Origin: Frankia nepalensis
GTDB lineage: Bacteria > Actinomycetota > Actinomycetes > Frankiales > Frankiaceae
NCBI RefSeq assembly: GCF_016786325.1
Contig: NZ_JADWYU010000116.1
Location: 1-64,000, forward strand
Length of the DNA: 64,000 nt
Direction: 5' to 3'
The position numbers and the translations under genes were made by a program. Below are positions 42,436 to 52,436 of the stretch, piece after piece; position 1 is the stretch's first letter, and each line of letters starts with the position of its first letter. Under the pieces are notes generated by a model. The model was given only the letters and a program-made list of their open reading frames with translations, was not told where the DNA came from and ran no database searches.

Positions 42436-42512
42436 GGGCACGGAACACCACCGCTTGGGCGCCTCCAAAACCCAGCAGATTCAGGGGCGCCGGTGAGCGC
42501 CGAAGGAGAGAG

Positions 42513-43949
<1,437 letters not shown>

Positions 43950-43993
43950 CGGCGGCTCGAATGGCGCGCCAGGCGCGCCGCTCGCCGGCGTCT

Positions 43994-44430
43994 CTCGGAC
44001 GCTTCGCGCCCTCGTAGACCAGGTTGTGAGGTAGCCCTGTAAAGCCGGTGTCGGGCCTGTCCGAGGTGGCCTTGGTGGTCACCTCGGCGGGTTGGGTCAC
44101 CGCTGGTTGGTTGCGTCGGGCGTGTCGCTTGCCAGGGTCCCTCGGACGCTCCGCGCCTGAGGGAACTGGTCGTGAGGTAGCCCGGCGAAGCCGGGGTCGG
44201 GCCTGTCCGAGGTGGCCTTGGTGGTCGCCTCGGTGGGTTCGGTCATGCCGGCTGGTTGCGTCGGGCGTGTCGCTTGCCAGGGTCCCTCGGACGCTCCGCG
44301 CCTGAGGGAACTGGTCGTCAGGTAGCCCGGCGAAGCCGGGGTTGGACGTGTTCGAGGTGGCCTTAGTGGTCATCTCGGCGGGTTCGGTCATGCCGGCTGG
44401 TTGCGTTGGTCGTGTCGGCTTGGGCCAGAC
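43994..44430 (+). repeat. 146-bp tandem repeat, three units
   Basis: CTCGGACGCT occurs at 43994, 44141 and 44286, giving units of 147 and 145 bp and a third, less conserved at its end. Each unit carries GGTAGCCCGGCGAAGCCGGG and CGAGGTGGCCTTGGTGGTC. Units 2 and 3 are nearly identical. Lies between ahcY and a strong terminator, mostly non-coding. Confidence 0.85.
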
Positions 44431-44464
44431 CGTCGCGGACACGGCGAGAACATCAAGAACATGA

Positions 44465-44499
44465 GGAAGGGCCGCTCCCCTTGAGGGAGCGGCCCTTCC
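44465..44499 (+). terminator. Strong hairpin terminator
   Basis: Perfect 15-bp stem GGAAGGGCCGCTCCC (44465-44479), loop CTTGA, complement at 44485-44499, followed by TGATT. Probably ends transcription from ahcY through the repeat. Confidence 0.8.
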
Positions 44500-44525
44500 T
44501 GATTGGTGGCGGTCCGCCTACGACG

Positions 44526-44779
44526 CTTCCTGTGGATCATGTTCCGCGGCCTCGGACCGCGGATTCGCGCGCGCAAACCCCGATCTTCGACCCGTCCTGG
44601 CCCGGTCTCGCCGGTAGATCACCAGATCTGTGCGAAGTTCGTGGACAAATCGGACAGAAACCGCCGGACGGCGCACACATCTGGCGATCAAGGAAGTCGT
44701 CGGGCCCTCACGAGCCAGTGATCATCGGATGTGTGCGCGGATCGGCGATCGGGCGGCCCTGGCAAGATCCACGGAAAGG
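44526..44779 (+). mobile_element. MITE-like dispersed element, copy B
   Basis: About 254 bp matching 2043-2294 in the same orientation. Ends CTTCCTGTGGATCAT and AAGATCCACGGAAAGG are inverted repeats. Shares GGTAGATCACCAGATC, GGACAGAAACCGCC and the internal palindrome GCGCACACATCTGGCGATCA with its mirror. The best-preserved copy in the window. Confidence 0.7.
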
Positions 44780-44948
44780 CCCTGGCGGGACTTTGCCAGG
44801 CTGCTCCGACCAGCGCATCCGGATGTTCCGGAAAGCGCGGAGTCTCGATCTCCGTCTCTCGTCCGCGCAGGTCACGGGCTTGAGTGACCGACCGTCCGGC
44901 GCCCGTGGCCCTGCCTGGCGTGAGACCCGACAAAGTCCTACCGGGCGG

Positions 44949-45152
44949 CTAGACGTGGGCGTGCTGCTTGCTGAAGACCTCTAGGACGGAGTCGGCGCCG
45001 GGGAAGAAGAGCACCTCGTGGCCGTCGTCCCAGCGGATCAGGAACGGCGGCCCGTCCGGCTGCCCGCGTACCTCGAGCACCTCACCGTGTCGTTCGGACT
45101 GGCCAATGGTCCGGCTGCGGACGCACACCCGGTCCCCGACGTTCGCGTGCAT
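44949..45152 (-). CDS. DUF1918 family protein
   Basis: 67 aa. MHANVGDRVCVRSRTIGQSERHGEVLEVRG then PPFLIRWDDGHEVLFFPGADSVLE is the DUF1918 signature, a small SH3-like beta-barrel restricted mostly to actinobacteria, function unknown. ATG 45152 is preceded by GGGAGGACG; start at the more upstream codon would add only nine unrelated residues. Stands alone, transcribed away from the PAP2 gene. Confidence 0.9.
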   Translation of the reverse strand: MHANVGDRVCVRSRTIGQSERHGEVLEVRGQPDGPPFLIRWDDGHEVLFFPGADSVLEVFSKQHAHV

Positions 45153-45833
45153 CGCGTCCTCCCTTGCCTGGAGCAACCTCTTGCTGAGCCTCCCCGCCGA
45201 GGCGGGTGATCACACCGCCCGGACCGTGCGGATGCGGCCCGCGGCCAGCTCCGGGCGCGTCGCCGCGACGGGCGGGGCTCACCGGGCGGGCTGTCAGGCG
45301 GGCGGGGCCGTCAGCTGGGCGGGGCCGCCGGCCGGGCGTGGCGGCCAGCCGGAGGCGGGACGCCAGTCGGGTCGGGCCTGGCCGTTGGGCCGGGCCCGGC
45401 TGATGGCTTACGGCGCCCGCACCCCGACATTGCTCGTGGGCGAACGGATGACATCCAGTCGGTGACGGCGGGGTGTCGCGAACCCGACACGCCTTCCGTC
45501 CCGCCAGGAAAGTGAACTGAAATAGTCGATGTTTGTTCTCGGTTGAGCGACTGCCGTCCTGTGGCTAGAGCCTACGGGATTGGCTACCCAGGGTTACTTG
45601 TGTGTATCGCCGAGTCGCCGTTACTTCCTTGACGGTCTCGCCCTGTCTTTGCGATGACCATACGACCATAACCGACTCCGAAAAGTAATGATCTACGGCA
45701 TGGTTCCGTCGCTGGACGCGGTCGCGGGATCACGGGTGCGCTGAGAGATGTCTCACCGCTGGCGGGGCCTGTACTTGCCGGCCGGCTGGTAGAACCGTAG
45801 AGCGGGGATCCGTTGGGCTGGGGAGGATTTCGC
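45153..45833. other. Long non-coding region with AT-richer centre
   Basis: About 680 bp without a convincing gene. 45270-45400 is GC-rich with GGCGGGGCCG-type degenerate repeats. 45473-45490 is a small hairpin (GTGTCG/CGACAC). 45500-45720 is clearly AT-richer (including GAAATAGTCGATGTTTGTTC and TCCGAAAAGTAATGATC) and may contain the PAP2 promoter or a small RNA. Confidence 0.4.
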
Positions 45834-45857
45834 ATGCGCGGGTGTGCGCAATGGTGA
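45834..45857 (+). CDS. Possible leader mini-ORF overlapping the PAP2 start
   Basis: ATG 45834 has an ideal GGGGAGGA at 5 bases, better than the main gene's, and encodes MRGCAQW before a TGA that overlaps the main ATG region. It could couple or attenuate translation of the PAP2 gene. It may also simply be chance. Confidence 0.3.
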   Translation: MRGCAQW

Positions 45858-47107
45858 GCATTCCGTGTCCATCGGCCGGCGATCGATCTCCGTTCCGCCG
45901 CCCCGCCGAGCCGGCCGCCGGGCTGGCGCGTTCCACCACGCCAGCCACCCGGCCGCGCCGGTCGCGCGCGCGGCGGCTCGCGTCGTCGTTCGCTTTCTAC
46001 GTGGGGCAGGTCCTGCTGCTGGGCGGGCTGTTCATGGTCTACCGGCTCGGCCGGAGCGTCGCGGATGGCCGACAGGACGAGGCGCTCCAGAACGCGCTCA
46101 ACGTCTGGCATTTCGAGCGCCTGCTCGACCTGCCCAACGAGTCGGGGATCCAGCGGCTGGCGCTGCATTCCACCGACCTGCTGGAGTGGGCGAACCGCTT
46201 CTACATCGGCGTGCATTTCCCGGCCGCGATCGCGTTCCTGCTCTGGGTGCTGGTCTTCCAGCGGGCGCACTGGCCTCGGGTCCGTAATGTGATCATGCTG
46301 TCGACCGGGGTCGCGCTGGTGATCCACATTCTTTACCCGCTCGCGCCGCCCCGGTTCCTGCCGGCGGTAAGCCCGGACATCCCGTTCGTCGACACCGGCG
46401 TCGTCATCGGCCCGTCCGCCTATGCCGCCCCCGGCGCCGAGGCCGCCAACCAGTACGCGGCGATGCCCAGCCTGCACGTCGGCTGGGCGATCCTGGAGGC
46501 CTGGGGCGTCATCACCATCCTGCGCTGGCGGGCCCGTTGGCTCGCGATCGCGCACCCCGTGGTGACCGCGCTGGTCGTGGTCATCACGGCGAACCATTAC
46601 TGGCTGGACGGTCTGATCGGCGGCGGCCTCGTCTACGGCGCCGTCCTGCTGACCAGGCCGGCGCGCTGGCGGCGCCTGACCGACGTCACGCTCGCCCCGG
46701 CGCGCCGGGTCCGCGCGGTCCTTTCTCCGCGCCAGCCGGCTCTCCCGGGCATTCCGGGGCAGGCGGTGCCGCGGCCGGCTCTGGTGGAGCCCAGGCCGCC
46801 GGGCAGCTTGGCCCGTGTGCTCCCGCCGCCACCCGCCACGGCGACGGTCGGGCCCGCCACGGCGACGGTCGGGCCCGCCGCGGCGACGGTCGGGCCGATC
46901 GGGCCGACCGCCGGGCAGGTCGCCCCCGACCCGGGCAGCCGTCCGCCCCTCTCCGCGCCGCCCGTCTCCGCGCCACGGCCGGGCGACGAGGGCGCCGGCC
47001 GTGGCGAGCCGGAGACGGCCGGTGAGTTGACGACGGCCGCGGGCTACGACGTCTCCCAAGGATCATCTTCCGCGATCCCGGACCGCCCCGGGCCCGTGGT
47101 CAGCTGA
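45851..47107 (+). CDS. PAP2-superfamily membrane phosphatase/phosphotransferase
   Basis: 418 aa from ATG 45851 (GTG 45842 is the alternative). Membrane helices start at SFAFYVGQVLLLGGLFMVY (~50). The PAP2 active site is MPSLHVGWA (PSxH) and HYWLDGLIGGG, with an upstream APPRF, fitting the PAP2_3/inositol-phosphotransferase-like type. Catalysis: phosphate transfer to or from a lipid-linked phosphate outside the membrane. The last ~120 residues are Pro/Ala-rich with three 21-bp repeats ATATVGP (46835-46897). Its end overlaps the thiolase gene by 8 bp, tail-to-tail. Confidence 0.85.
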   Translation: MVSIPCPSAGDRSPFRRPAEPAAGLARSTTPATRPRRSRARRLASSFAFYVGQVLLLGGLFMVYRLGRSVADGRQDEALQNALNVWHFERLLDLPNESGIQRLALHSTDLLEWANRFYIGVHFPAAIAFLLWVLVFQRAHWPRVRNVIMLSTGVALVIHILYPLAPPRFLPAVSPDIPFVDTGVVIGPSAYAAPGAEAANQYAAMPSLHVGWAILEAWGVITILRWRARWLAIAHPVVTALVVVITANHYWLDGLIGGGLVYGAVLLTRPARWRRLTDVTLAPARRVRAVLSPRQPALPGIPGQAVPRPALVEPRPPGSLARVLPPPPATATVGPATATVGPAAATVGPIGPTAGQVAPDPGSRPPLSAPPVSAPRPGDEGAGRGEPETAGELTTAAGYDVSQGSSSAIPDRPGPVVS

Positions 47108-48320
47108 GTCGTTCGATGACCAGGGCCATGCCCTGCCCGCCGCCGACGCACATCGTTTCGAGGCCGATGGTCTTGTCCTTGGTGCGCAGGCCGTTGATCA
47201 GGGTGGTCAGGATGCGCGCGCCGGTCATGCCGAACGGGTGGCCCAGCGCGATCGCGCCGCCGTGCACGTTCAACTTGTCGAAGTCGACCCCGAGTTCGCG
47301 GGCCGACGGGACGACCTGGGCGGCGAACGCCTCGTTGATCTCGACGAGGTCGACGTCGTCGATGGTCAGGCCGGCCCGGGCGAGCGCCTGCTTCGAGGCG
47401 CCGACCGGGCCCAGGCCCATGATCTCCGGCGAAAGGCCGGTGACGCCGGTGGAGACGATCCGGGCGAGCGGGGTCAGCCCGAGCTCGCGGGCACGGGTGT
47501 CGCTCATGACGAGCACGGCCGCCGCGCCGTCGTTGAGGGGGCAGGAGTTGCCGGCGGTCACGGTGCCGTCCGGCCGGAACACCGGCTTGAGCGCGGCCAG
47601 CCCTTCCAGGGTGGTGCTCGGGCGCGGGCTGTCGTCCTTCGAGACGACGGTGCCGTCGGGCAGCGTGATCGGGACGATCTCGCGCTCGAAGAAGCCGTCG
47701 GCGATCGCCTTCGCCGCGTTGTGCTGCGAGCGGTAGGCGAACTCGTCCTGCTCCTCGCGGGTCAGCCCGGTGTGCTGGACGACGTTCTCCGCGGTCTGGC
47801 CCATCGCGATGTGGATGTCAGGCAGCAGGCCCTGCTCGCGCGGGTCGGTCCAGCCCGGGGCGCCGCCCTCGGCGCGGGCCTTGGTGCGGGCCTCCGCGTC
47901 GGCGAAGAGCGGGTTGTGGGTGCCGGGCAGGTTGTCCGCGCTGCCCAGGCCGAAGTTGCTGACCATCTCGACGCCGGCCGAGATGAAGACGTCGCCCTCA
48001 CCGGCCTTGATCGCGTGGTACGCCATCCGGGTGGACTGCACCGAGGAGGAGCAGTAGCGGTTCACCGTCGTGCCGGCCAGGAAGTCGTAGCCAAGGGTCA
48101 CCGCGGTCACCCGGGCGATGTTGAAGCCCTGCACACCGGCCGGCTGGCCGCAGCCCATGATCAGGTCGTCGATGGTTGTCGGGTCGACCTCGGGCACCTT
48201 CTCCAGGAGCGCCCTGATGACCGCCGCGGCCAGGTCGCTCGAGCGCAGGTCCTTGAGTGATCCCTTGTTCGCGCGCCCGATCGGGGATCGAGCGGTCGCG
48301 ACGATGACGGCCTCGGGCAC
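47100..48320 (-). CDS. Thiolase (acetyl-CoA acetyltransferase)
   Basis: 406 aa. Degrades or condenses acyl-CoA: nucleophile Cys90 in NRYCSSSVQS, NEAFAAQV, GGAIALGHPFGMTGAR (active-site His) and the second catalytic Cys in ETMCVGGGQG. This is the type I/II thiolase layout used in beta-oxidation or acetoacetyl-CoA formation; no neighbouring beta-oxidation gene is seen. GTG 48320 with GAAGGAG upstream. Convergent with the PAP2 gene. Confidence 0.93.
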   Translation of the reverse strand: MPEAVIVATARSPIGRANKGSLKDLRSSDLAAAVIRALLEKVPEVDPTTIDDLIMGCGQPAGVQGFNIARVTAVTLGYDFLAGTTVNRYCSSSVQSTRMAYHAIKAGEGDVFISAGVEMVSNFGLGSADNLPGTHNPLFADAEARTKARAEGGAPGWTDPREQGLLPDIHIAMGQTAENVVQHTGLTREEQDEFAYRSQHNAAKAIADGFFEREIVPITLPDGTVVSKDDSPRPSTTLEGLAALKPVFRPDGTVTAGNSCPLNDGAAAVLVMSDTRARELGLTPLARIVSTGVTGLSPEIMGLGPVGASKQALARAGLTIDDVDLVEINEAFAAQVVPSARELGVDFDKLNVHGGAIALGHPFGMTGARILTTLINGLRTKDKTIGLETMCVGGGQGMALVIERLS

Positions 48321-48576
48321 GTTCGCTCCTTCGACGGTGTCCGCGGGTGGCGGCCAGGACGGCCGTCACCGGACCGCGGGTGTCTCCCTGCCCGGCCCGC
48401 TTCTCCCGTGTGCCGCCCTCGGCGCCATACGGGCACCCCGCGACGTGGAGACCCCTGCTCGCCCAAGCTAGCGCAGTCGGCGCATACGGACCTCCGATCG
48501 GGCGCGAACATGATCATGACGTGCGCGACATCCGCGAGGGCGGCCCGTACCCTGGCCCCGACAGCGGAGAGTGATC

Positions 48577-50691
48577 ATGAACGATCTCGCCCTCGGCGCG
48601 GGTGGCCGCCCCGCCGCAGGACCCGTCCTCGACGAGGCCGCCGTGGCCGCGCTCAGGGCGGCGGCCACCGCCCTGCGGGACGGCGCGGTCGAGCTGCGCC
48701 GGCTCGCGGGCGTGGCGTTCGGCCTGCTCGAGCCGGCGCGGTGCCTGGACACGCCCGAGACCTGGTCGTCGCCCTGGCAGGCGCGCGCGACGGCCCGGAT
48801 CGGCGGCTGGCGGCGGGCCCTGGACGCCGGCGGTGAAGCGATGACCGTGCGTGCCCGCTGGTACGAGCGGACCGCCGGCGTGTTCGAGAAGGCCGCCGGC
48901 GGGGCCGGGGCGGCCGATCGGGCCGGTGGGGGCGGCGTGACCGGACAGGGCGGTCCGGCCGCCCCCGCCGGCCGGGTCGCGGGCCCGGGCCTCGTGGCGC
49001 CCCGCGCGCCCGCGATGCCCCCGGCCTGGGACACGCCTGATCCGGAGCTCGTGCGCGCGCTCGCGGGCGAACTGGCCGACCCCGCCGACCCGTACGCGGC
49101 TGGGCTGCCGGGCGCCGGCGGGCTGGCGGCGCCGCCCGGCCACGACCCCGGCGCCGGGCGCCACCCGGAAAGCGGCTACCCGGGTGTGGGCTACCTGGGC
49201 GGCGGCGGACCGGTCTCGTTCGACGCCGGGCTGCTCGGCGCGCTCGCCGGGCGGCTGCGGACGGCCGGCGTGACGGCCGGCCCGCTCGCGGTCGCGGTCG
49301 GCCGGGCCGACGAACAGGCGCTGGGCGCCGTGCTCCGCGCGGTCACCGCCGCGGCACGCGCGACGGGCGGCGGGCTTGCCCAGGCCGCCGGCGCCGGCGC
49401 GGGACCGGCCCACCGGTTCCGGGTGGCCGGGCTGCCGGCGGACACCGACGTGCTCCGCCTCGGCCTGCACGCCGTCGCCTGGGGCGCGCCAGGGCTGGCC
49501 GCCTCGATCGAGCGCCGGATGGCGCACTTCGCCGCGGCCGAGGAGGCGGTGCGCGCCGGTGGCGTGCTCATCGACCAGCGCGCCTGGTTCGACGACGCCC
49601 CGCCGCCGAGCCTCGCCGAGATCAGGGCCGTCGCCGGCGGCCTCGTCGCGTTCGTCGGCGACGACGCCGGGGCGCTGTCGGCCGCCGACGTCAGGGAGGT
49701 CGGGCGCCGGCTGGCGGCGCTGCCCCCGGCGGCCCGCGCCGCCGTGATCAGTCGGCTCCGTGGCCGCCCGCTGCGGGTGCTCGCGGGCGCGGTCGACCGG
49801 CTCACGGACGGCCTCGCGGCCCGCTCGGGCGACGAGCTGGTCGCCCTGGCCGCCGTGCCGGACCTGCTGCTCGCCAGCGCTCCGGCACCGATGATCGCCG
49901 AGCTGGTCCGGCTGCTGCCTGATCTCGAGCCGGCTCCGCCCGGCGCGGGCCGGCGCGGGGGAGCCGGTGGCGGGGGCGAGGCCGACCGGGCCGACCCACT
50001 CGTCCGGGACGGGGTGAGCACGTCCGACGTCGGCCAGGGCGGCGTCGGCGACTGCTACCTGGCCGCCGCGCTCATCGGGCTGGCCGAGACCCGCCCCGAC
50101 CTGCTCCTGGGCGGGATGCGGGAGAACGCCAACGGCACGTTCACCGTTACCCTCTACCGGGACGGCCGGGCGTTCCCGGTCACCGTGACCCGGGCCCTGC
50201 CGAGTCTGGCCGCCCCCGGCGGGGAGGACGGGGGAGCGGGGGCGGGCGGTGGCTGGCCGCCGGTGGCCATGGCCGCGGTCGACCTGGCCGGCCGGCCCGA
50301 GCTCTGGGCCGCCGTCTACGAGAAGGCCTACGCCCGTGCGCACGGCGGGTACGACGCGATCAACGGCGGCGACCCCGGCGTGGCCGCGAGTGACCTCACC
50401 GGCCGCGAACACCACACACTGCCGCCGGCCGTGGTGACCGTCGAGGACCTGACGGCGCGGCTGGCCGCCGGTGACCTCATCACCGTCTCGACCCGTGCCC
50501 ATCCCGAGCCCCGGCCCGGAACCGGCCTGGTCGGCCGGCACGCCTTCGCGGTCCTGGGCGCCGACCCGGTCGGTGGCAGGGTGCTGCTGCGCAACCCGTG
50601 GGCCAGTCCCGGTGAGGAGCTGACCCGCTGGTACCGGTGGGACGACCTGCGTCCCGGGCTGCGCGCGGTCACCATGACACCGCTGTCCTGA
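48577..50691 (+). CDS. Calpain-like (C2) cysteine protease with helical N-terminus
   Basis: 704 aa. Residues ~470-704 are a calpain-type peptidase: DVGQGGVGDCYLAAAL with catalytic Cys493, His655 in VGRHAFAVLG, and Asn673 in LLRNPWAS, all in the right order. Residues ~1-110 are helices with a central W-rich turn (WSSPWQARATARIGGW and RARWYERTAGVFEKA) that recall WXG100-like T7SS substrates. A long Gly/Ala/Pro linker and a ~200-residue helical region separate them. Probably an exported protease or toxin-like effector, with no immunity gene recognised beside it. GGAGAG precedes ATG 48577. Confidence 0.82.
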   Translation: MNDLALGAGGRPAAGPVLDEAAVAALRAAATALRDGAVELRRLAGVAFGLLEPARCLDTPETWSSPWQARATARIGGWRRALDAGGEAMTVRARWYERTAGVFEKAAGGAGAADRAGGGGVTGQGGPAAPAGRVAGPGLVAPRAPAMPPAWDTPDPELVRALAGELADPADPYAAGLPGAGGLAAPPGHDPGAGRHPESGYPGVGYLGGGGPVSFDAGLLGALAGRLRTAGVTAGPLAVAVGRADEQALGAVLRAVTAAARATGGGLAQAAGAGAGPAHRFRVAGLPADTDVLRLGLHAVAWGAPGLAASIERRMAHFAAAEEAVRAGGVLIDQRAWFDDAPPPSLAEIRAVAGGLVAFVGDDAGALSAADVREVGRRLAALPPAARAAVISRLRGRPLRVLAGAVDRLTDGLAARSGDELVALAAVPDLLLASAPAPMIAELVRLLPDLEPAPPGAGRRGGAGGGGEADRADPLVRDGVSTSDVGQGGVGDCYLAAALIGLAETRPDLLLGGMRENANGTFTVTLYRDGRAFPVTVTRALPSLAAPGGEDGGAGAGGGWPPVAMAAVDLAGRPELWAAVYEKAYARAHGGYDAINGGDPGVAASDLTGREHHTLPPAVVTVEDLTARLAAGDLITVSTRAHPEPRPGTGLVGRHAFAVLGADPVGGRVLLRNPWASPGEELTRWYRWDDLRPGLRAVTMTPLS

Positions 50692-51121
50692 CCGGCCTCG
50701 GCCAGGTCGGACCGGCCGGCGGGCCCGCAGGTGGCCGTTTGTGGGACGTTCATGGCGAAGGTGGCGGTGGCGCTCAGGAACCCAGCCTTCTTCACTCGAA
50801 CTGGCGTCCTGATCGGGCCGCCGGATATGACTGCTGGGCATATTCGCTGGTGGATTCCTGGGTGGCGGGCAGTCGGGGGCCCCTGAACGGGTCCGCGCCG
50901 AGCGCCAGCCGAGCGCTCGCCGACCGTCTCGGCGTCGCCGGCGCCATCCGCGCCCAAGCCGCTCGACAGGCGCTCGTCGAGCGCCTGTCGAGCGCTCGCG
51001 ACCGGCCTGCCGGCGGGCCGGAACGGCGGGAGGCCGACGAGCCCAGGGGCTCGTCCGAGGGCGGTGAGCGACGACCGCCCGCGTCGGAAGCGTGGCGGGG
51101 CGCGGCGGAGCCATGGCGGCG
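50692..51121. other. Intergenic region with perfect 15-bp hairpin
   Basis: About 430 bp, no convincing gene. The perfect hairpin lies at 50961-50993. An AT-richer part near 50800-50850 (GATATGACTGCTGGGCATATTC) is visible but unassigned. Confidence 0.4.
50961..50993. terminator. Perfect 15-bp hairpin, 3-base loop
   Basis: GCTCGACAGGCGCTC (50961-50975), loop GTC, complement to 50993. It could end the calpain-like gene's transcript or that of the AlkB-like gene on the opposite strand; it is symmetrical and lacks a T tract, so the orientation is unclear. Confidence 0.5.
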
Positions 51122-51850
51122 TCAGCGGTCGAAACGGCGGGCGGCCCCGTAGCCAGGGCCCTGCTCCGGCCGCCCGGTGCGCGACGTCCACCGCCACTGC
51201 ACCGAGATCCGGCCGCCGACGTGCCCGGCGACCCTGGGCACTCCGTGTAGCCAGTCGGCCTGGGCCCGGCCGCCCAGGACGATCAGGTCGCCGGAGCCGG
51301 GGGCCAGGTCGACGACCCCCGAGGTGTCGCGCGCGTCGTTCAGGATGCGCCGGCCGGGTGGCAGCCGGGCCGGCTTGAGGTGCCAGGGCCGACGGGCGCC
51401 GAGCGTCAGGATCGCGATCACGGTGTCGTCGAGCCAGCGCAGCTCCTTGTCGCGGTGCACCGCCACCGAGTCGGCGCCGTCCCGGTAGTAGGACAGGCCG
51501 TAGCCGTCGAAGTCGATGCCGTAGCGCCGGCGCAGCGCCAGATAGGACGCCGTCAGCTCCGGGTAGGGCAGCTGTTGGCCGGCCCGGTACCAGGCGCTCA
51601 GCCGGGGCGGGAGGACGTACTTCTCGTAGCGCCACATGGCCCCCGACTGCCAGGGGGCGGTGTCGCGGACCCGCTGGTAGAGCCCGTCGGCGGCGGGCAG
51701 CCAGCCGCGGCCCACGTCCACCCAGGAGGTCCGGTCAAGCCAGTGCCGTTCGAGGTCGGCCGCCGTCAATGCCTGAACGAGGTCACGGATCGTGACGTCG
51801 CTGGCTGTCGCGTCGCCGCTTTCGCCCTGTTCGGGACGCTCGACGGGCAT
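51122..51850 (-). CDS. AlkB-like 2-oxoglutarate/Fe(II) dioxygenase
   Basis: 242 aa. Double-stranded beta-helix: SYYRDGADSVAVHRDKE supplies the His-x-Asp iron ligands, WLHGVPRV the second His, and GGRISVQWRWTSR the 2-oxoglutarate-binding Arg pair, the AlkB pattern. Expected to remove alkyl groups from damaged nucleic acid bases. No ada, alkA or other repair gene adjoins. ATG 51850; the N-terminal ~80 residues are helical with a W-rich region and hold the nucleotide-flipping part. Confidence 0.88.
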   Translation of the reverse strand: MPVERPEQGESGDATASDVTIRDLVQALTAADLERHWLDRTSWVDVGRGWLPAADGLYQRVRDTAPWQSGAMWRYEKYVLPPRLSAWYRAGQQLPYPELTASYLALRRRYGIDFDGYGLSYYRDGADSVAVHRDKELRWLDDTVIAILTLGARRPWHLKPARLPPGRRILNDARDTSGVVDLAPGSGDLIVLGGRAQADWLHGVPRVAGHVGGRISVQWRWTSRTGRPEQGPGYGAARRFDR

Positions 51851-52436
51851 GGCTCGACGCTACCCGCCGGGTCTGACACGTCTGGGCGGCCGGCGGCGCG
51901 CGCGGATCCCGTCCCGACGGGCGCGGCGCGGTCGCGGGGAGTCCGGCGTAGGTGTCGGGTTGCGGACGGGTGGGTGTCGGGTGGGGCGGCGTTTCCCGCG
52001 CCCGGCGGCCGTCGGGCCACCGGGGACATGGGGACGGCCGCAACCTGTCGGCCCCGGCCATGGCCCGGAATAAGCGCTGGTCGAGCGCTCGCTACGCGCT
52101 CACACAGGCATGTTGCCGTGATGTGTGCCCCTTGGCTCCACGTCCCTTACCTGACCGGCGGCGCGGGGTAACGTTCGTCAACCGGCATAGCCAAGCGCCG
52201 CGCCACGCACCCGGCGAACGGCCGATACTTACGAACTCGACGACGCACGAACTCGACGACTAGCGATCATTGCCCCGGCCGCGCGCCGGGAGACGCCGGT
52301 ACGACTGACCACCCGCACCGTCACGTCCGTGCTGTCCGCTCCAGCCGGTCCTGGCCTCCGCCAGGGCCGCGCTCCGGACGGGGCGGCTGGGCGATCACGA
52401 AGGCTTGACGATCACGAAGGGAGGAGGCGAGGCTCC
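51851..52436. other. Intergenic region with short direct repeats
   Basis: About 585 bp without a gene that I can support. Contains CGAACTCGACGAC twice (52229 and 52247 area) and CGATCACGAAGG twice immediately before the next gene. The 52140-52270 part, less GC-rich, likely carries the promoter. Confidence 0.4.

Noticed and set aside
39628-42468. Long open frame on the minus strand across the MMPL gene
   Set aside because: High GC leaves antisense frames open. The reading is Arg/Gly/Asp-rich noise, while the plus strand has clear MMPL motifs.
42241-42512. SAH or SAM riboswitch before ahcY
   Set aside because: I looked for the known consensus pieces and could not match them; only an unassigned hairpin is reported.
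48514-51114. Long minus-strand frame over the calpain-like gene
   Set aside because: Composition is random-looking and no ribosome site is present. The plus strand carries the calpain catalytic triad.
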